A DNA stretch of 64,000 nucleotides, from positions 27,476,995 through 27,540,994 of the forward strand of contig CP141142.1 of assembly GCA_035235625.1 (NCBI GenBank). The letters are read 5' to 3'. Of this stretch, positions 23,283-36,214 are shown one piece after another. Positions within the stretch are counted from its first letter, which is position 1. Each line of letters begins with the position of its first letter. The notes below the pieces were generated by a model. It saw nothing but the letters and a program-made list of their open reading frames with translations. It was not told the DNA's origin and ran no database searches. The position numbers and the translations under genes are program-made. The DNA is from Saururus chinensis. Taxonomy: Eukaryota; Streptophyta; Magnoliopsida; Piperales; Saururaceae.

Positions 23283-26200
23283 AGAAAGCGGCTATATACA
23301 ACCCCAAATACCCCTTTGTACCCCGTTTGAGATAAAAAATTGGTTAAATTAAAGTTTTTCCAGTACCCCATATGCCCCCCAAGAAATTTCTCATCTAATT
23401 ACCCCAAATAAACCTACATAACAATGTAAATGACGTATCCTCTCCTCATCTCCTGCGGTCGGAGTTCCCCCCGGTGAAGCTTTGGAAAGCAAGTAATTTT
23501 TGTTTCTGATCTCATTCCAAAGGTGGCATATAATATCAGATGCATGGAGGAAGTTCCAATTTGAAGTTCCTGATTACATGGCGCCAAGAAAAACCAGAAA
23601 CCAATATTTTGATTGCATGCACCCTGAAAAATACAAAAAATTTTGGAAGAACTTGTAGGAATTCTTTTCACCATTGATTATGTATTCACATTCACTATTT
23701 TGCTCTTGTTTTTTGAGAAAGTTCTTAGCTTTTATGGAAATGGGTGTGGTCCTAGCATATGTTATCCGGTTCTTGAATATGTGTCATGTTCTTGATCAAT
23801 TGTTGATGCTCACAATGATTTTTGATGAATGATAAGAAGCTCTGTGTAATTTCTGATGATGATAAAATGTTGATGCTTTTATGAACTCTAATAGTTTTTA
23901 TTAACTCATATGTTAAATGATAAGAAGCTCTGTGAATGAAAGAAGTTATGTCAAATGTTTGACAAAACTGGAGCTTACTTCCAATCCGTCAGATATCAGC
24001 TTTCTGTGTATTTCTGCCACTGCTTCAACCCAGGAAGCTTGTATGTTCAGCCTTTGACAGTGCTCCAATAGTTAGCGAACTGAAAATCAGGTTATTAAAA
24101 GCTTAACTATCACTCTGTGAATGAGACTTAATTGGCATGTCAATAATTACAACATGGATCTTATCAGCTGAGTTTTCTTTGGTTTTTTTTCCTCCTCATT
24201 CACCATTCTGATGATCTAGAAATAGTGTGTTGACGGTCTCTCTTTGCACTTAATTATATACTCAATATGCCTCTATGTTGTTACCTTTCTATGATGCACA
24301 CTTACTTTTATACTCAAAATGTTGATGTTTTTATGAAATTTGTGTTTTTGCTTTCAAGAATTCCAAGTTGTTTTAGGCGTGATTAAAGTATTCGTGCAAC
24401 AGAATCTCAAGAAGCAAAGAGTAGAAAATAGATACCATGAGGCACTGCTCTCTTCTACGGACCAGCTGCCGGAAAACAGAGCCGGCAGGGCCTTTATTTG
24501 TAGGCTCTGTCTTCAAATTTGTAGCTTCTGTCGTTGAGAGTTCATTTGGGCAACAAAACTTCAGTTTAACATGAAGCATCCTCATGCCATCACCTTGCTG
24601 GAAGCTTCTCAACCATGTTATCTTCCAATCTCCAGTATACTATGGTTGTGGCTTAAAAACTTCATTATTTGTACATGTGCCTGACACCATTCCACATTCT
24701 ACCCAAATTTCAATAAGAACATAGTTTAACTATGAAGTCACAAAGGACGCTAACTTCCATGGCTTAGTTTGTAGTTTCTTCAAGATTTGAAATGTTTTGT
24801 GTTCTCTCTTATATGACTGTATTTTAAGATCAAGCCAATCTAGATGAATGTCATTTAATGAGCACTTTCAGAATCTCGTAGGCTAGTGCTAAGTGGTGAT
24901 AACCCAATTTTTTTTATTGTTTTATTTGACTTCTTGAACTGGGTTTCTATATTGCTATTACTTGATTTACTTGACTTGATGAGAGTAAACGTAGAGGAAG
25001 GATTCTACTATTATTTCTGGTGCTCTTGTTTCTATCAGTTGTCAGGTTTAGAAAATAAAATTGAACCCACATATGTTGGTCATTAAGAAAGATATGTGCA
25101 GTTGCTATTGCCTATTGCATGGATAAGTTTAAATATTGTTCATATTATACCTTCTAGAATGGCTCTCATGGTGGGTGTCCCCCAACAGATTACAATGTAT
25201 CATTCGGTGGGCACCCATCGAAAGAGCATAATGCCTGCATTCAAGCCCAACAATCTTTATGGAACTTCTCTCATGGTGGGCGCCCCCCGATGGATTTCAA
25301 AGTAACATATTGTGGGCGCCCACCGAGAGAGCAGATGACCTGCATTGGAGTCCCTGCAATCTTTTTGGAACTGTTCTCACGATGGTGCCCCTCAACAAAC
25401 TACAAAGTACCATACAGTGGGCGCCCACTGTAATAGCAGATGACTTGCATTGGAGCCCCGGGAATCCTTCTCGAACTGCTCACACAGTGGCTGCCCCCGA
25501 CAGATTACAAAGTATCATACAATGTGTGCCCATCGAGGGAGTGGATGACTTGCAATGGAGCCCTGACAATCCTTCTAGAACTACTCTCACGGTGTGTGCA
25601 CCCCAGTAGATTGCAAAGTATTATATAGTGGGAGCCAACTAAGAGAGCAGCTTTCCTACATTGGAGACTGACAATCTATCTGGAATTGCTCATATGGTGG
25701 GTGCCCCCTAACAGATTTCAAAGTATCATACAGTGGGCACCCATTGAGTGAGCAGATGATTTGCATTGGAAACCTTGGGAATCATTCTAGAGCTGCTCTC
25801 ACGATGGGCACCCCCCGATAGATTAGAAAGCATCATACAGTGGGCGCCCACCGAGAGAGCAGATGACATGCATTGGAAGCCGAGAATCATTTGGAATAGC
25901 TTCCACGATAGGTGCCCCCCCATAAAATACAAAATATCACACAATAAGCGCCCACCGAGAGCGTAGAGGGTATGTATTAGAACCCCAAGATACCTTTTGG
26001 AGCAGCTCTCTTGAATGGGCACCCCCCAACAGAAAATAATATTTTATATGGTAGGTGCCCACCATATAAAATGTCGAGACTATTGAATTCTATTAACCAG
26101 ACGTAGTTCAGTTCAGCCCAACTCTGCGTTACGAAGCATACTGGTTTTCTGAGCTGAGAAAATTGATCAACTAAACAGCTGCTAATAAAGAATTCAGATT

Positions 26201-28893
26201 GGGGACATATTAAATCCGTCAAGTACATAATTGAGACGATGAAACAAGGCAGAGGATCGAGCATTGAAATTTATAGTAGATTATCCATGATGTGCCATTT
26301 TTTTACTTTTTAATCTTGAGGAGATGACATGATCTTGCTTGATACTACTCCATCGGAAGTGTACAAAATTATGAACATTGATTATAATGCAGAGTGGCAA
26401 ATAAAAACTATCCTTTTTCTAATCCATCTCTGTAAGATGTGGCCGAACATAGACAATTTGATTCAGCAATATATGAAATAGAAGACAACTTAGCGCATAC
26501 AAGCAGAAATCCTGTGGTCACTGCCATGATGCACACATGCGAAGATTAATCATGCCACTCAGTAAACCCAGCTTCCATCAATAAGAATACTTAAAAAACT
26601 ACAGTAAGGATACCAAATTTTTTTATCAAGGCCAATGGCATGTATCAATCCAAGGAATTACTTTCATGAAATACTTTAGTCTTCCATCATTTGTAGAAGA
26701 ATGCAAAACAGTTTAGGCAAATTAATGTTTCCCATTTCAACTCTATTAGACTGGTTTAGAAACGTCGCCAATCTTCAGTCCGGCACTTTGACTTGCCTGC
26801 TTCCAACAATCAACCTCCACTGAGGGAAAAAATGAACCTTCCATGCCACAAAGTAACAAAAACCAGTATAGAAAAGATTCTAAATGAACCATACATCAAT
26901 GAATTACAAATTTTGCATCACCATTCGTGTGCCACAGTTCTCATGCAATGTGATATGTCCATATGCCTGCATAAAAGGCAAAATTGTAAAGCGATTGGCT
27001 ACTGTTATAATGAATAGTTCAAAATAATTTTTTAACAATGATCATTTTGGTTAAGAACCAGCTAAGATATTGACAGCGTCCCCACCAAATCTGTATAGAA
27101 GATATTAATCTTACTGCTCAATATATCTATAGAAGTATTAGGGTGGCAAATTTCCCAAAGGTAGCAGAATATACTGGGAAGGAAATCTCACAGAAGCTCC
27201 AAGCCTGCCCGATACCCTTTCACAGATGTTAAAACTGGAAGGTAAGCCCCAACAGTGCAAACCCTATAAATGACAAAATATGCATATTAATATTAAATAA
27301 AGAATACTAATGATAATTAAAATTCTCCTTCATAAATAAAAAGTAGGATAACACTAGAAAAGGATAGAAGATTTTGAAATCTAAGGGTGTGTATGCATGT
27401 CGGATACAAATAAAGGAATACTCATTGTTAGTTCATTATTACATTTCCACAAAACTTTGACAATTTCGATAAATATATGTAAACATTATAATGCATAACA
27501 CACCAATAAGGTTGACGCTAAAAGAAAGGAAGCGTTTAAGCACGACGGATTACATACTTTTGTCCTGAATGATAATTGATCCATGTTATAGAAGGGAAGG
27601 CATTTTAGATTCAAGAATGAGACACAATAAATTAAATCAGTAAAAAAAATGCATTTGAAGAACTTGAGAAGTTTCTTAGGACCAACATATCTACCAAAAT
27701 GATTCTAAACATAAAGCAAATGGGTCCCAGACCTACATATAAATGCCATGATATCTTCAATTACCGATACATAAATTGAACTCAACTTAATTACAACATA
27801 CATTAGAAAATACAAAGCTTAGGTCATAGAGCTTAAAGCTCATGTTTAGATTTTTAGGAGATGAGCTACAATTTTGAATTTCAACACAAATTAAGCTTCA
27901 TATCTCTCGAACAACAACTACAATCAACTACTGCTTCAACAATTAAGAAAAGAGAACTAATACAACTTTTGAAACAAATTCTACAAATATAATTCAACAA
28001 ACTAAGAAGAATCAAATTACAAAACAAGATTAAAAATCTGAGAATTTTGAGGTTTGACCTGCTCAATAAACAAAAACGAAGGCCAGCTCCACTAGATCTA
28101 AAGGTTAAAACCAAATAGTAAGGTTACCTTCGTTGTCCAGCCAAGCGGCATCCAGCCCTCGGACAGATCCGGTCCTGCTTTCCCTTCACCACACTTGGCC
28201 AAGAACGGGAAAGGCCATCTGCCCCTATACCAGATCTGGCCAAGAATCGGAAAATTCAGTCTGCTATACGGGGCCTTCACAAATCTGGGTAGAAACCAAA
28301 AAAAAAATTTAAGGGAGAGAGAGACAGCCTAGCTAAAGGAAGAATTGGAGCTACGACCGAGAATACCTAGCGGGAGGGAGCAGCAAAGCGCCGCTGGGCA
28401 AGAGGTGGAAAGTCGGCAAGGAAAGGGGGATCACGGGGGGTGAGAGGCGTGGGTCTTTGAGTCTGGAGGGGTCCTCAATTGAAGGAAGTGATAGTGAAGA
28501 GAGGATATCAAGTGCAATTTTTTAGTATACAAGGCGGCCACCAATGATGGTGATCAAGAGATATAGATTAAGGAAATGGTGATGAGGAAAAGGAGCAGGT
28601 TTGAACCAACTGACCATTGGAATTGATGAGAGGTATTTTTGCCGCCGACGAGGGTTATGAGAGGTTATGGCATCTGAAACTAGAGGGGAAGAACGAGAGG
28701 TAACCGACCGGCGAAGAGGAAGAAGAGGAAGTAGGGTAGAAATTAATGGGGTATACAGTGAATAATTTGAAGGGGTGATAAAATTAAATTAAATTAAAAT
28801 TTTAACTTGGGGTATATTGAGAAATTACTTTAAATCAATAGGGGGTAAAAAAGTAACGGAGTACGGAGGGGTATTTGGGGGTGTAGATATGCA
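23283..28893. mobile_element. 5.6-kb non-autonomous terminal-inverted-repeat element with hairpin minisatellite (copy 1)
   Basis: Ends are inverted repeats of about 35 bp: left TACAACCCCAAATACCCC, right (complement) TACACCCCCAAATACCCC, both followed by a C-rich stretch to CCGTT. It interrupts block R2: R1 (near 13765) and R3 (near 34285) read through from AATAAATACAA to ATATGCAC with 12-13 bases between. The interior has no transposase. 23400-25100 and 26100-28100 are AT-rich with short unconserved frames, 25150-26075 is a tandem array, and 28100-28700 is GC-richer and may be captured host sequence. The superfamily is uncertain because no clear target duplication can be read. Confidence 0.6.
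25150..26075. repeat. minisatellite of about 105-bp monomers, each an inverted repeat (copy 1)
   Basis: About 8.6 monomers begin near 25170, 25274, 25380, 25485, 25590, 25695, 25802, 25906 and 26012. A typical monomer has arm CTCTCACGGTGGGCGCCC, about 30 bases of AT-richer spacer ending ATCATACAGT, then GGGCGCCCACCGAGAGAGCAG, the near-perfect complement. Arms mutate in several monomers. Frames through it are repetitive and not proteins. Confidence 0.85.
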
Positions 28894-29506
28894 CGGCCAA
28901 TACCAAAAATTAATTATTTTACCGTGTCCAAAGAGTTAATTTTCCCCCGTTGATAAAGAACCTAATGGGTTCTACTGGCGTGCTATTCATTACTAAGCTA
29001 ATGAAAATTTGTAATCATGAATTCATGCCATTGAATGATAATATCTGTTCATGTGCCTACCATTATGTCATTGAATGAGTACACATTGAATTCATGCCAC
29101 TGAATGAGTACAAACATTTTGCATTATGTTTAAAGCCTACCATCCATTTGAAGTTGTGGATAAGGTGACAAATGAAGGTAGCCGGATATTGACTGGAATA
29201 TGCGTGGACGCGGTGCGCCGGCTGGCAAAGATGAGGAAGAAGGACAGTGTCGCCTAGTGCCTGTCTCCAAGGCCAAGCATTTGCTCTATCATGTAACTTG
29301 ACATAACCGGCTTTGGTTTTGACCTGTAATATTGATCATGTTCTGCCAGTGAAGTCAGTTTCGTACATGGACATAAAATGCTCTGTTCCCTATATGTCTC
29401 TCCCTGTATCTAACCCTTTATTAAAGAACTACACCAACCATTGCCCTTACAGAATCTTTATTTAGACTAATTAGGACACTTCGTTGCCAAAATGACTAAA
29501 TTACTG
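28894..29506. other. paralogous block R2, right part (no gene seen)
   Basis: Resumes at ATATGCACGGCCAATACC and matches 13785-14350 and 34290-35640. It ends at GACTAAATTACTG, joined to gypsy gag sequence. It contains an intact empty site for the R3 hAT-type MITE (GTCGCCTAGTGCCTGTC near 29250). Confidence 0.7.
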
Positions 29507-30053
29507 TACAATCCTCTGCATTTCAGTTTTATCGGAATTATTTCCTGCTGATAGCCAACTGAATTCAGACAGACATTCACGCACACTCCTTTTTCCTTAT
29601 CGGCACTGTTGATATTGATGAAAAAGCAATTGTTAATCTTGCCCGTAATAACTGTCTCATCTTCCGCCATGTCCTAACTGGACGCTTGCCTTGTCGAACC
29701 CTGCCAACTTGTAATTGATCCCACCAAGCAGCAGTACCCGATTTCAACTTGTACGCAACTAATTTTACTTTTTTATCCTCAGGAACTTCTACGAATTCAA
29801 AGAATTTTTCAACTTTATATTGCCAATCTAAGAAATCCTCTATATGTAATTGACCGTTGAAAGGTAGAAGATCAGCTTTAAACCTGTAATTTTCCTGGTT
29901 CAGCAGTTCCATTCTTCATCTCTGTAGCTCCTCATCGCTAGAATCGTCGTTCAACTGTGGAACAACTGAGAATGGAGCAGTGCCCTTTTATGAAGCAGAT
30001 GGTGGTAGAATAAAGGGTCGCCGGCCAACTTCCTGATTTTGCGGATCTAGTAC
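29507..30053 (-). pseudogene. gypsy gag fragment (second copy)
   Basis: Matches 11035-11585 of the gypsy element. The frame at 29912-29577 begins [20 protein letters not shown] and continues through the WW-containing block ([16 protein letters not shown]) without the break seen in the first copy, then loses frame. Internal deletions follow. The LTR-like repeat of R3 begins directly at its right edge. Confidence 0.8.
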
Positions 30054-30619
30054 TGTTGGGTGGCGTCATGGAATTCTTGTGGTGAGTCGTTTGGGTAGAG
30101 GTGCAAAATTCCGATTTTATGTATCCCTCACGAGCGATTAACATATAATTAATACAATAACACAAGTATAAAGAATAGAACAATCTAAGATTAATTATAA
30201 TTAATTAATAATCATAGCATTGTTTCAAACCTATTGACCTTTAGAAGCCGAGCATTAAGGACGTGGCCAAAGTTCACCCACAAGAAAACACATCCCTTTT
30301 ATATAATTTCAATTCAATGTAGAAGAGAGACGGATATTGTTACCTCTTTGAATATGTGAATGAGATCACCACTACAACAAATTGTAGTATTAGCGACGCA
30401 TAAAAAACGTCATTAAATGCATCAATAAAACTACAATCGCTACTGCTTATTAGCGATGCTTACAATAGTATAACATTAACAATGTATAAATAAATATCAC
30501 TAAATACATTACTATTAGCGACGTATATTTATGTGTCGCTAATAATAGATTTTTAAAAAAAAATAAAATAATAAAAATAATTTGCCAAAAAATAGAATAA
30601 ATTTTTTTTTTCTATTAGC

Positions 30620-31345
30620 CCCTTCCTCTATTCTGTCAATCGGAGGAGGGGGGAACGAGGAGGGGAGGGAGGAGGGAATAGGCAGGCGGAGGGGAGGGGG
30701 GAACCGGAATCCGGGGGTGAGAAGGGGGAACCTGGGAGGGGAAGAGGGCAGAGCAAACCAGGGTGGGGGAGCAGGGATCGCTGCGGAGAGAAGGGAGGGG
30801 GAGTTGGAATCCGGCCCCCTTCTCCCTCCCGCTCCCCCTCCCTCCCTGGCTCTGCCCCTCCTTTAAAAATCGAGTGGAAGGAGGGGGTGGGGGACTGGAG
30901 GATGGCGGGGTGCCCGAATCCGGCCCCCACCCCCCTCTCTTCCCGGCTCCACCCCATCCTTCCCCTCCACCGAAAATCAGAGGGGAAGGAGGGTGGAAGG
31001 GTGGAGCCAAGGTGAGAGCGGGGGGGGAACTGGGGAGGGGAAGGGGGGCGGAGCGGAGCGGGGTGGCCGGGGGCGGACGTGGGACGGAAGAGGGCTGCTG
31101 TGGTGCAGTGGGGTGAAAAGGTGGCTGGCATGCGAGGGTGGACACGCGGCTAGGGTGCAACGGAGGCAAAGGTGGGCTGGGGTGCAGCAGGGCGGACGGG
31201 TGGCTGGGATGGTGGGGCGGACAGTACACGGCGGTGGGGGGAACCAAGGAGCGGAAGAGAGATGAAAATCCTGCACGGGCAAATATATAGCTTGTGTGGG
31301 TGATTTTGCTCACACAATCGAAATTTTGCCCCGCGCAAGCACTTT
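30620..31345 (-). other. GC-rich promoter-like core of the CACTA element
   Basis: On the minus strand: GTGTGAGCAAAATCACCCACACAAGC-like DNA (31320-31290), then TATATATTTGCCC, then a C-rich stretch. The same arrangement is seen at 45600-46345 (CTTGTGTGGGC, then CCTATAAATTT, then C-rich). Long proline-rich frames on the minus strand (and glycine-rich frames on the plus strand) follow from base composition and are not called as genes. Confidence 0.5.
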
Positions 31346-31484
31346 TCGGAAGCCCATTTTATTTTTTACGACGCTTAGAAAGCATCGAAAATAAACGTAT
31401 TTGCAACGCTTTATCTAAGAGTAGGAAAAAGTTATTTTTTAATTAATTTTTAAATACAAATATAAAACAAAAAAAATAAAAAAT

Positions 31485-32440
31485 TTCCTCTCTCTCTACC
31501 CTCTCTCCTCCGTCCTCTCTTTCTCCTCCCTCTCTCCACGCACTTCTCTCTCTCCTCCCTCTCTCCAGCCACTTCTCTCTCTCCTCCCTCTCTCTCTCCA
31601 CCCTCTTATCTCTCTCCTCTCTCCTCTCTCTCCTCCCTCCTCTCTCTCTCCTCCCAATCTCCACCCTCTTCTCTCTCCCTCCCTCTCTCTCCTCCCTCTT
31701 CTCTCTCCCTCCCTCTCTCTCCTCCCTCTTCTCTCTCTCCCTCTCTCCTCTCTCTCCTCCATCTCACTCTCCCTCTCTTCCCCCTCTCTCTATATCCTCT
31801 TTATTTTATTTTTTATTTAAAAATTAATAAATAATAAATAAATAAATAAAAATGTATTAGCAATGCATAGGGATATAAGTTGATAATACTAAGGGTATTA
31901 GCGACGTATATGCTATACATAGCTAATACTCAAAGCTATGAACGACGTATATGCCTATACGTCGTTAATACATAAAAGTACGAGCGACATATAGGCCTAT
32001 ACATCGCTAATACTATGAGGTATTAGCAACATATATTTATATACTTCATTAATATATTTTTATTTTTTAATTAATTTTTAAATAAAAAACATAAAACAAA
32101 TAATTAAAAAAATTTCCCCCCTCTCCTCTCTATCTCTCTTGCTCTCCTCCCTCTCTCCACCCTCTTCTCTCTCTCCTCTCTCTCTCCACTCTGCTCTCTC
32201 TCTCACCTCCCTCTTCTCTCTCTCCTTTCTCCCCCTCTCTCCTTCCTCTTCTCTCTCTCCTGTCTCTATACCCTCTCTCTCCTCCCTCTCTCCACCCTCT
32301 TCTCTCTCTCCCGCTCTCTCTCCTCCCTATCTCTCTCTTTCCGCCCTCCCTCTCTCTCCTCCTCCTCTCTCACCTCCCTCTCTCTCTCCTCCTTCTCTCT
32401 CACCTCACTCTCTCATCTCCCCCTCTCTCTCTCCATGAAC
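31485..32440. repeat. two polypyrimidine (CT-rich) arrays with TTAGCGACGTATA palindromes between
   Basis: Arrays at about 31485-31795 and 32118-32437, separated by TTAGCGACGTATATGC-type inverted motifs (31850-32050). Same module type as in the large CACTA composite, inverted. Confidence 0.85.
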
Positions 32441-33439
32441 TCTCTCTTTTATTATAAATTATATATTAAAATTTAAGAAATAAAATATATTATTTATAAA
32501 TAGTGAAAGTTTAATCTAGTATTAACACTAGTTTTTATTAAAAATTTAATATTTATTTATTATATATACAAATATCAAATATTAAATAAAATATATTATA
32601 TTTAAGAAGTTTATTATAATTTTTTTAATATTTATTTATTAAATAACATTAATTAATAAAGCTATTAGTTACGCTTGTCAACAAATGTTGCTATTAGAAA
32701 TGGTATTTGCGATGTTTATTTAAAAGCATCGCTAATAATTCAATTTTTTTATTTTTTTATTTTTAATCAATAACTATTAGTGACACTTTTGTAGGCGTCG
32801 CTAATAGCAGCACTATTAGTGATGCTTGTGAATAAGCGTCTACGAAAGCTATTGCAATGCTTCAAAAACGTGTCACTAATAGTTATGTTTTTTTCTTTTT
32901 TTATTTAAATTATATATCTTTGAGTGACGGTTGTGTAAAGCGTCGCAAATAGATGAACTATTAGCGACGCTTACGAAAATGCGTCGTTGATATTTCTTTT
33001 TTTTGTGACACTTTTTCATTCATCGCAAATAGTTATTTTTAGCGACGCTTAGCTTTGCGTCACTAATACCACATTTTGTTGTAGTGTGCAATTCAACCTT
33101 ATAACATGGGATGAAAGAAATCATCCTTAGAACCTCCTTTTAACATGGCCAATAACCTACATGCATGCTGCCCAAGGTGCTCTAAACGAGGGAGAGTTAG
33201 CCTCTCTTGATCACCAAGAGAGAGAGAGGAGATGGGTGGCAACTCAACCCGATCCAAGGGGAGCCATGGACAAGCAATAGGATGAGAGAGGGAGCAAAAC
33301 CAAGTGGGAGAGGGCTGGCCTCTCTCTTTATGCCAATGGGAGAGAAAGGAAGTGAGGGATTGGGGGAGAGGGGGCTTAGAAGCCCCTTTTTATACTTAGG
33401 GCTTCCCCATCATAATTGGGTTTAGGCTTAGGCCCAACA

Positions 33440-34651
<1,212 letters not shown>

Positions 34652-35402
34652 TAGGGGTGTTCACGGACGTCCAACGTCCATTTGTCCGTCTGTGTCTGCG
34701 TCCATAAATACATAGAGCGGATAATTTTTTTAGTCCGGGGCGGATACGGACACGAACACAGACCATTAAATTTGTCCGTCCTTGTAGGTGACTGCAGATG
34801 TGGACAAACTGTTGTCCGTGTCCGCGGACATCCGTGTCCACCACCTAATTGAAAAATTGGATTACGATTATATTAAGTACTTGATAGTTATAGTTGACTT
34901 AATTACAAAGAAGAGTTTGTTTTTGTTATAATTGTGATAAGAATTTTAAAATTTTAGTATTGTTTAATTATGGGTGAATTTTTATTTATTTTAGCATTTT
35001 GTATATGTATTTTTTAGGTAAAAATATAAATACAGACCTTATGTAGCATGTTAGGACAGTTCTAACATGCTACATAGGGACTGTACATGTAAAAATATAA
35101 ATACAGACCTTATGTAGCATGTTAGGACAGTCCTAACATGATACATAAGGTTCGTTCATGTAAAAATATAAATATAGACCTTATGTAGCATGTTAGGACA
35201 GTTCTAACATGCTACATAAGGACTGTACATGTAAAATAGGGATTTGGCTTAATTGTCCATTTCTGTCCGTGTCCGTCCGTGTCTGTGATGGACGGACTTG
35301 GACAATAGATGCTGCGGATATTAGCGGACAACACTTAGCTAATTGGCGGACAGACGCAGACATACCTTTGTCCGCGTCCGTATTTATCCGTGAACACCCC
35401 TA
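34652..35402. mobile_element. hAT-type MITE, 751 bp, with perfect 8-bp target duplication
   Basis: Termini TAGGGGTGTTCACGGA and TCCGTGAACACCCCTA are exact inverted repeats. TAGTGAAT flanks both sides (34644-34651 and 35403-35410). Paralogous empty sites read CCTAGTGCATGTCTC (near 14115) and CCTAGTGCCTGTC (near 29255). The 8-bp duplication and YAGGGGTG ends are those of hAT elements. No transposase; the interior is rich in TGTCCGTGTCCG motifs and contains three tandem hairpins. Confidence 0.92.
35018..35230. repeat. three tandem 71-bp units, each with an 18-bp hairpin
   Basis: Units at 35018-35088, 35089-35159 and 35160-35230. In unit 3, CCTTATGTAGCATGTTAG pairs perfectly with CTAACATGCTACATAAGG across a 7-base loop. 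Units 1 and 2 carry one or a few mismatches. Confidence 0.9.
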
Positions 35403-35410
35403 TAGTGAAT

Positions 35411-36214
35411 GTCCCAAAGTCCAAGCATTTGCTCTGTCATGTAACAATGATATAACCGGCTTTGGTTTTTAGCTATAATGTTACACCATTGAAGTCAGTT
35501 TTACATGTACATAAAATGCTCTGTCCCCTATATGTCTCTCCGTGTATCTAACTCTTTATTACAAAACTACACCAACAATTGCCCGTACAGAATCTTTATT
35601 TAGACTAATTAGGACACATTGTTGCCAAAAAGACTAAATTACTCAGATCCTATTTAAAGGAAATTAGTAAAAAAATACATGTATTATGTACATAAAAATA
35701 AATTAAATAATGTAAAATAAATTAAATTAAAAATTAAAAATATATATATATTAAATAAGCTATAGTTATAATGCATTACTTTGAGGATCATAATGATAAT
35801 TAATTATATACACTAGCTCTATATTAACGCATATACACTTATAATAAATAATTATAAACTCAAATTTCATAGGTTAAATATTGTATCATAGGTTGACAAA
35901 CGTAATAGTGTCAAAAAAATTTGTTATAAATTGGCAAAGATAATAGTGTCGAAGGACTTTGTATAATAGAACATGTTTTTCATATTTAGGACTAATTTAG
36001 GGACATATTTCATTTGAGCACTTCAGGGGTTTCCAAAGGTATTAAAAATATACAACTATGAATATAATATATATAAGATAAAAAATATTATTAAGAAATA
36101 TAGTATGTATGGGGTCTACAAAAAAATTCGATAGAACATAGTTATATAATATCTTATTTGATAGAGCTCAACAAGAGCTTTCTAACAATACCTTAAACGC
36201 AAGAATCTGAACGA
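35411..36214. other. paralogous block R3, right part (no gene seen)
   Basis: Matches 14125-14440 and then 20110-20575, passing the MULE insertion point without interruption. Ends at AAGAATCTGAACGAACCA where the truncated second copy of the minisatellite element starts. Confidence 0.75.

Larger units (their letters stand above)
30370..33086 (-). mobile_element. non-autonomous CACTA (En/Spm-type) element, 2.7 kb
   Basis: Termini CACTACAACAAATTGTAGTA and (complement) CACTACAACAAAATGTGGTA, followed on both sides by sub-terminal TTAGCGACGC-type repeats in both orientations, as is usual for plant CACTA elements. Against the empty site at 21747, exactly three bases are duplicated (left CAC, right TGC; the two copies have diverged). 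No transposase. The internal core is G-rich on the plus strand with two CT arrays, the reverse of the layout in the large element at 40800-51243, so this copy is inverted relative to it. Confidence 0.82.
30054..33439 (-). repeat. LTR-like repeat, block R3 copy, split by a CACTA element
   Basis: TGTTGGGTGGCG at 30054 to GGCCCAACA at 33439. Removing 30370-33086 leaves about 669 bp colinear with 21447-22106. The left neighbour is gypsy gag, unlike R1 and R2 where it is HMA. Confidence 0.75.

Noticed and set aside
24340-24537. 65-codon frame conserved at 37008-37205
   Set aside because: Conserved only because the whole element is duplicated; the antisense frame is equally conserved, and no domain is recognised.
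25259-25609. 116-codon frame through the minisatellite, and the similar 177-codon frame at 37692-38225
   Set aside because: Repetitive translations of the 105-bp monomer; the monomer is not a multiple of three in every unit, and stems rather than codons appear conserved.
25150-26075. CRISPR-like array of regular repeats
   Set aside because: Superficial resemblance only: plant nuclear DNA, contiguous 105-bp monomers without unique spacers, no cas genes.
30582-31338. Overlapping Pro-, Gly- and Ser-rich frames on both strands
   Set aside because: Open in several frames at once because the DNA is G-rich on one strand and poor in stop codons; no domain, inside a CACTA element.
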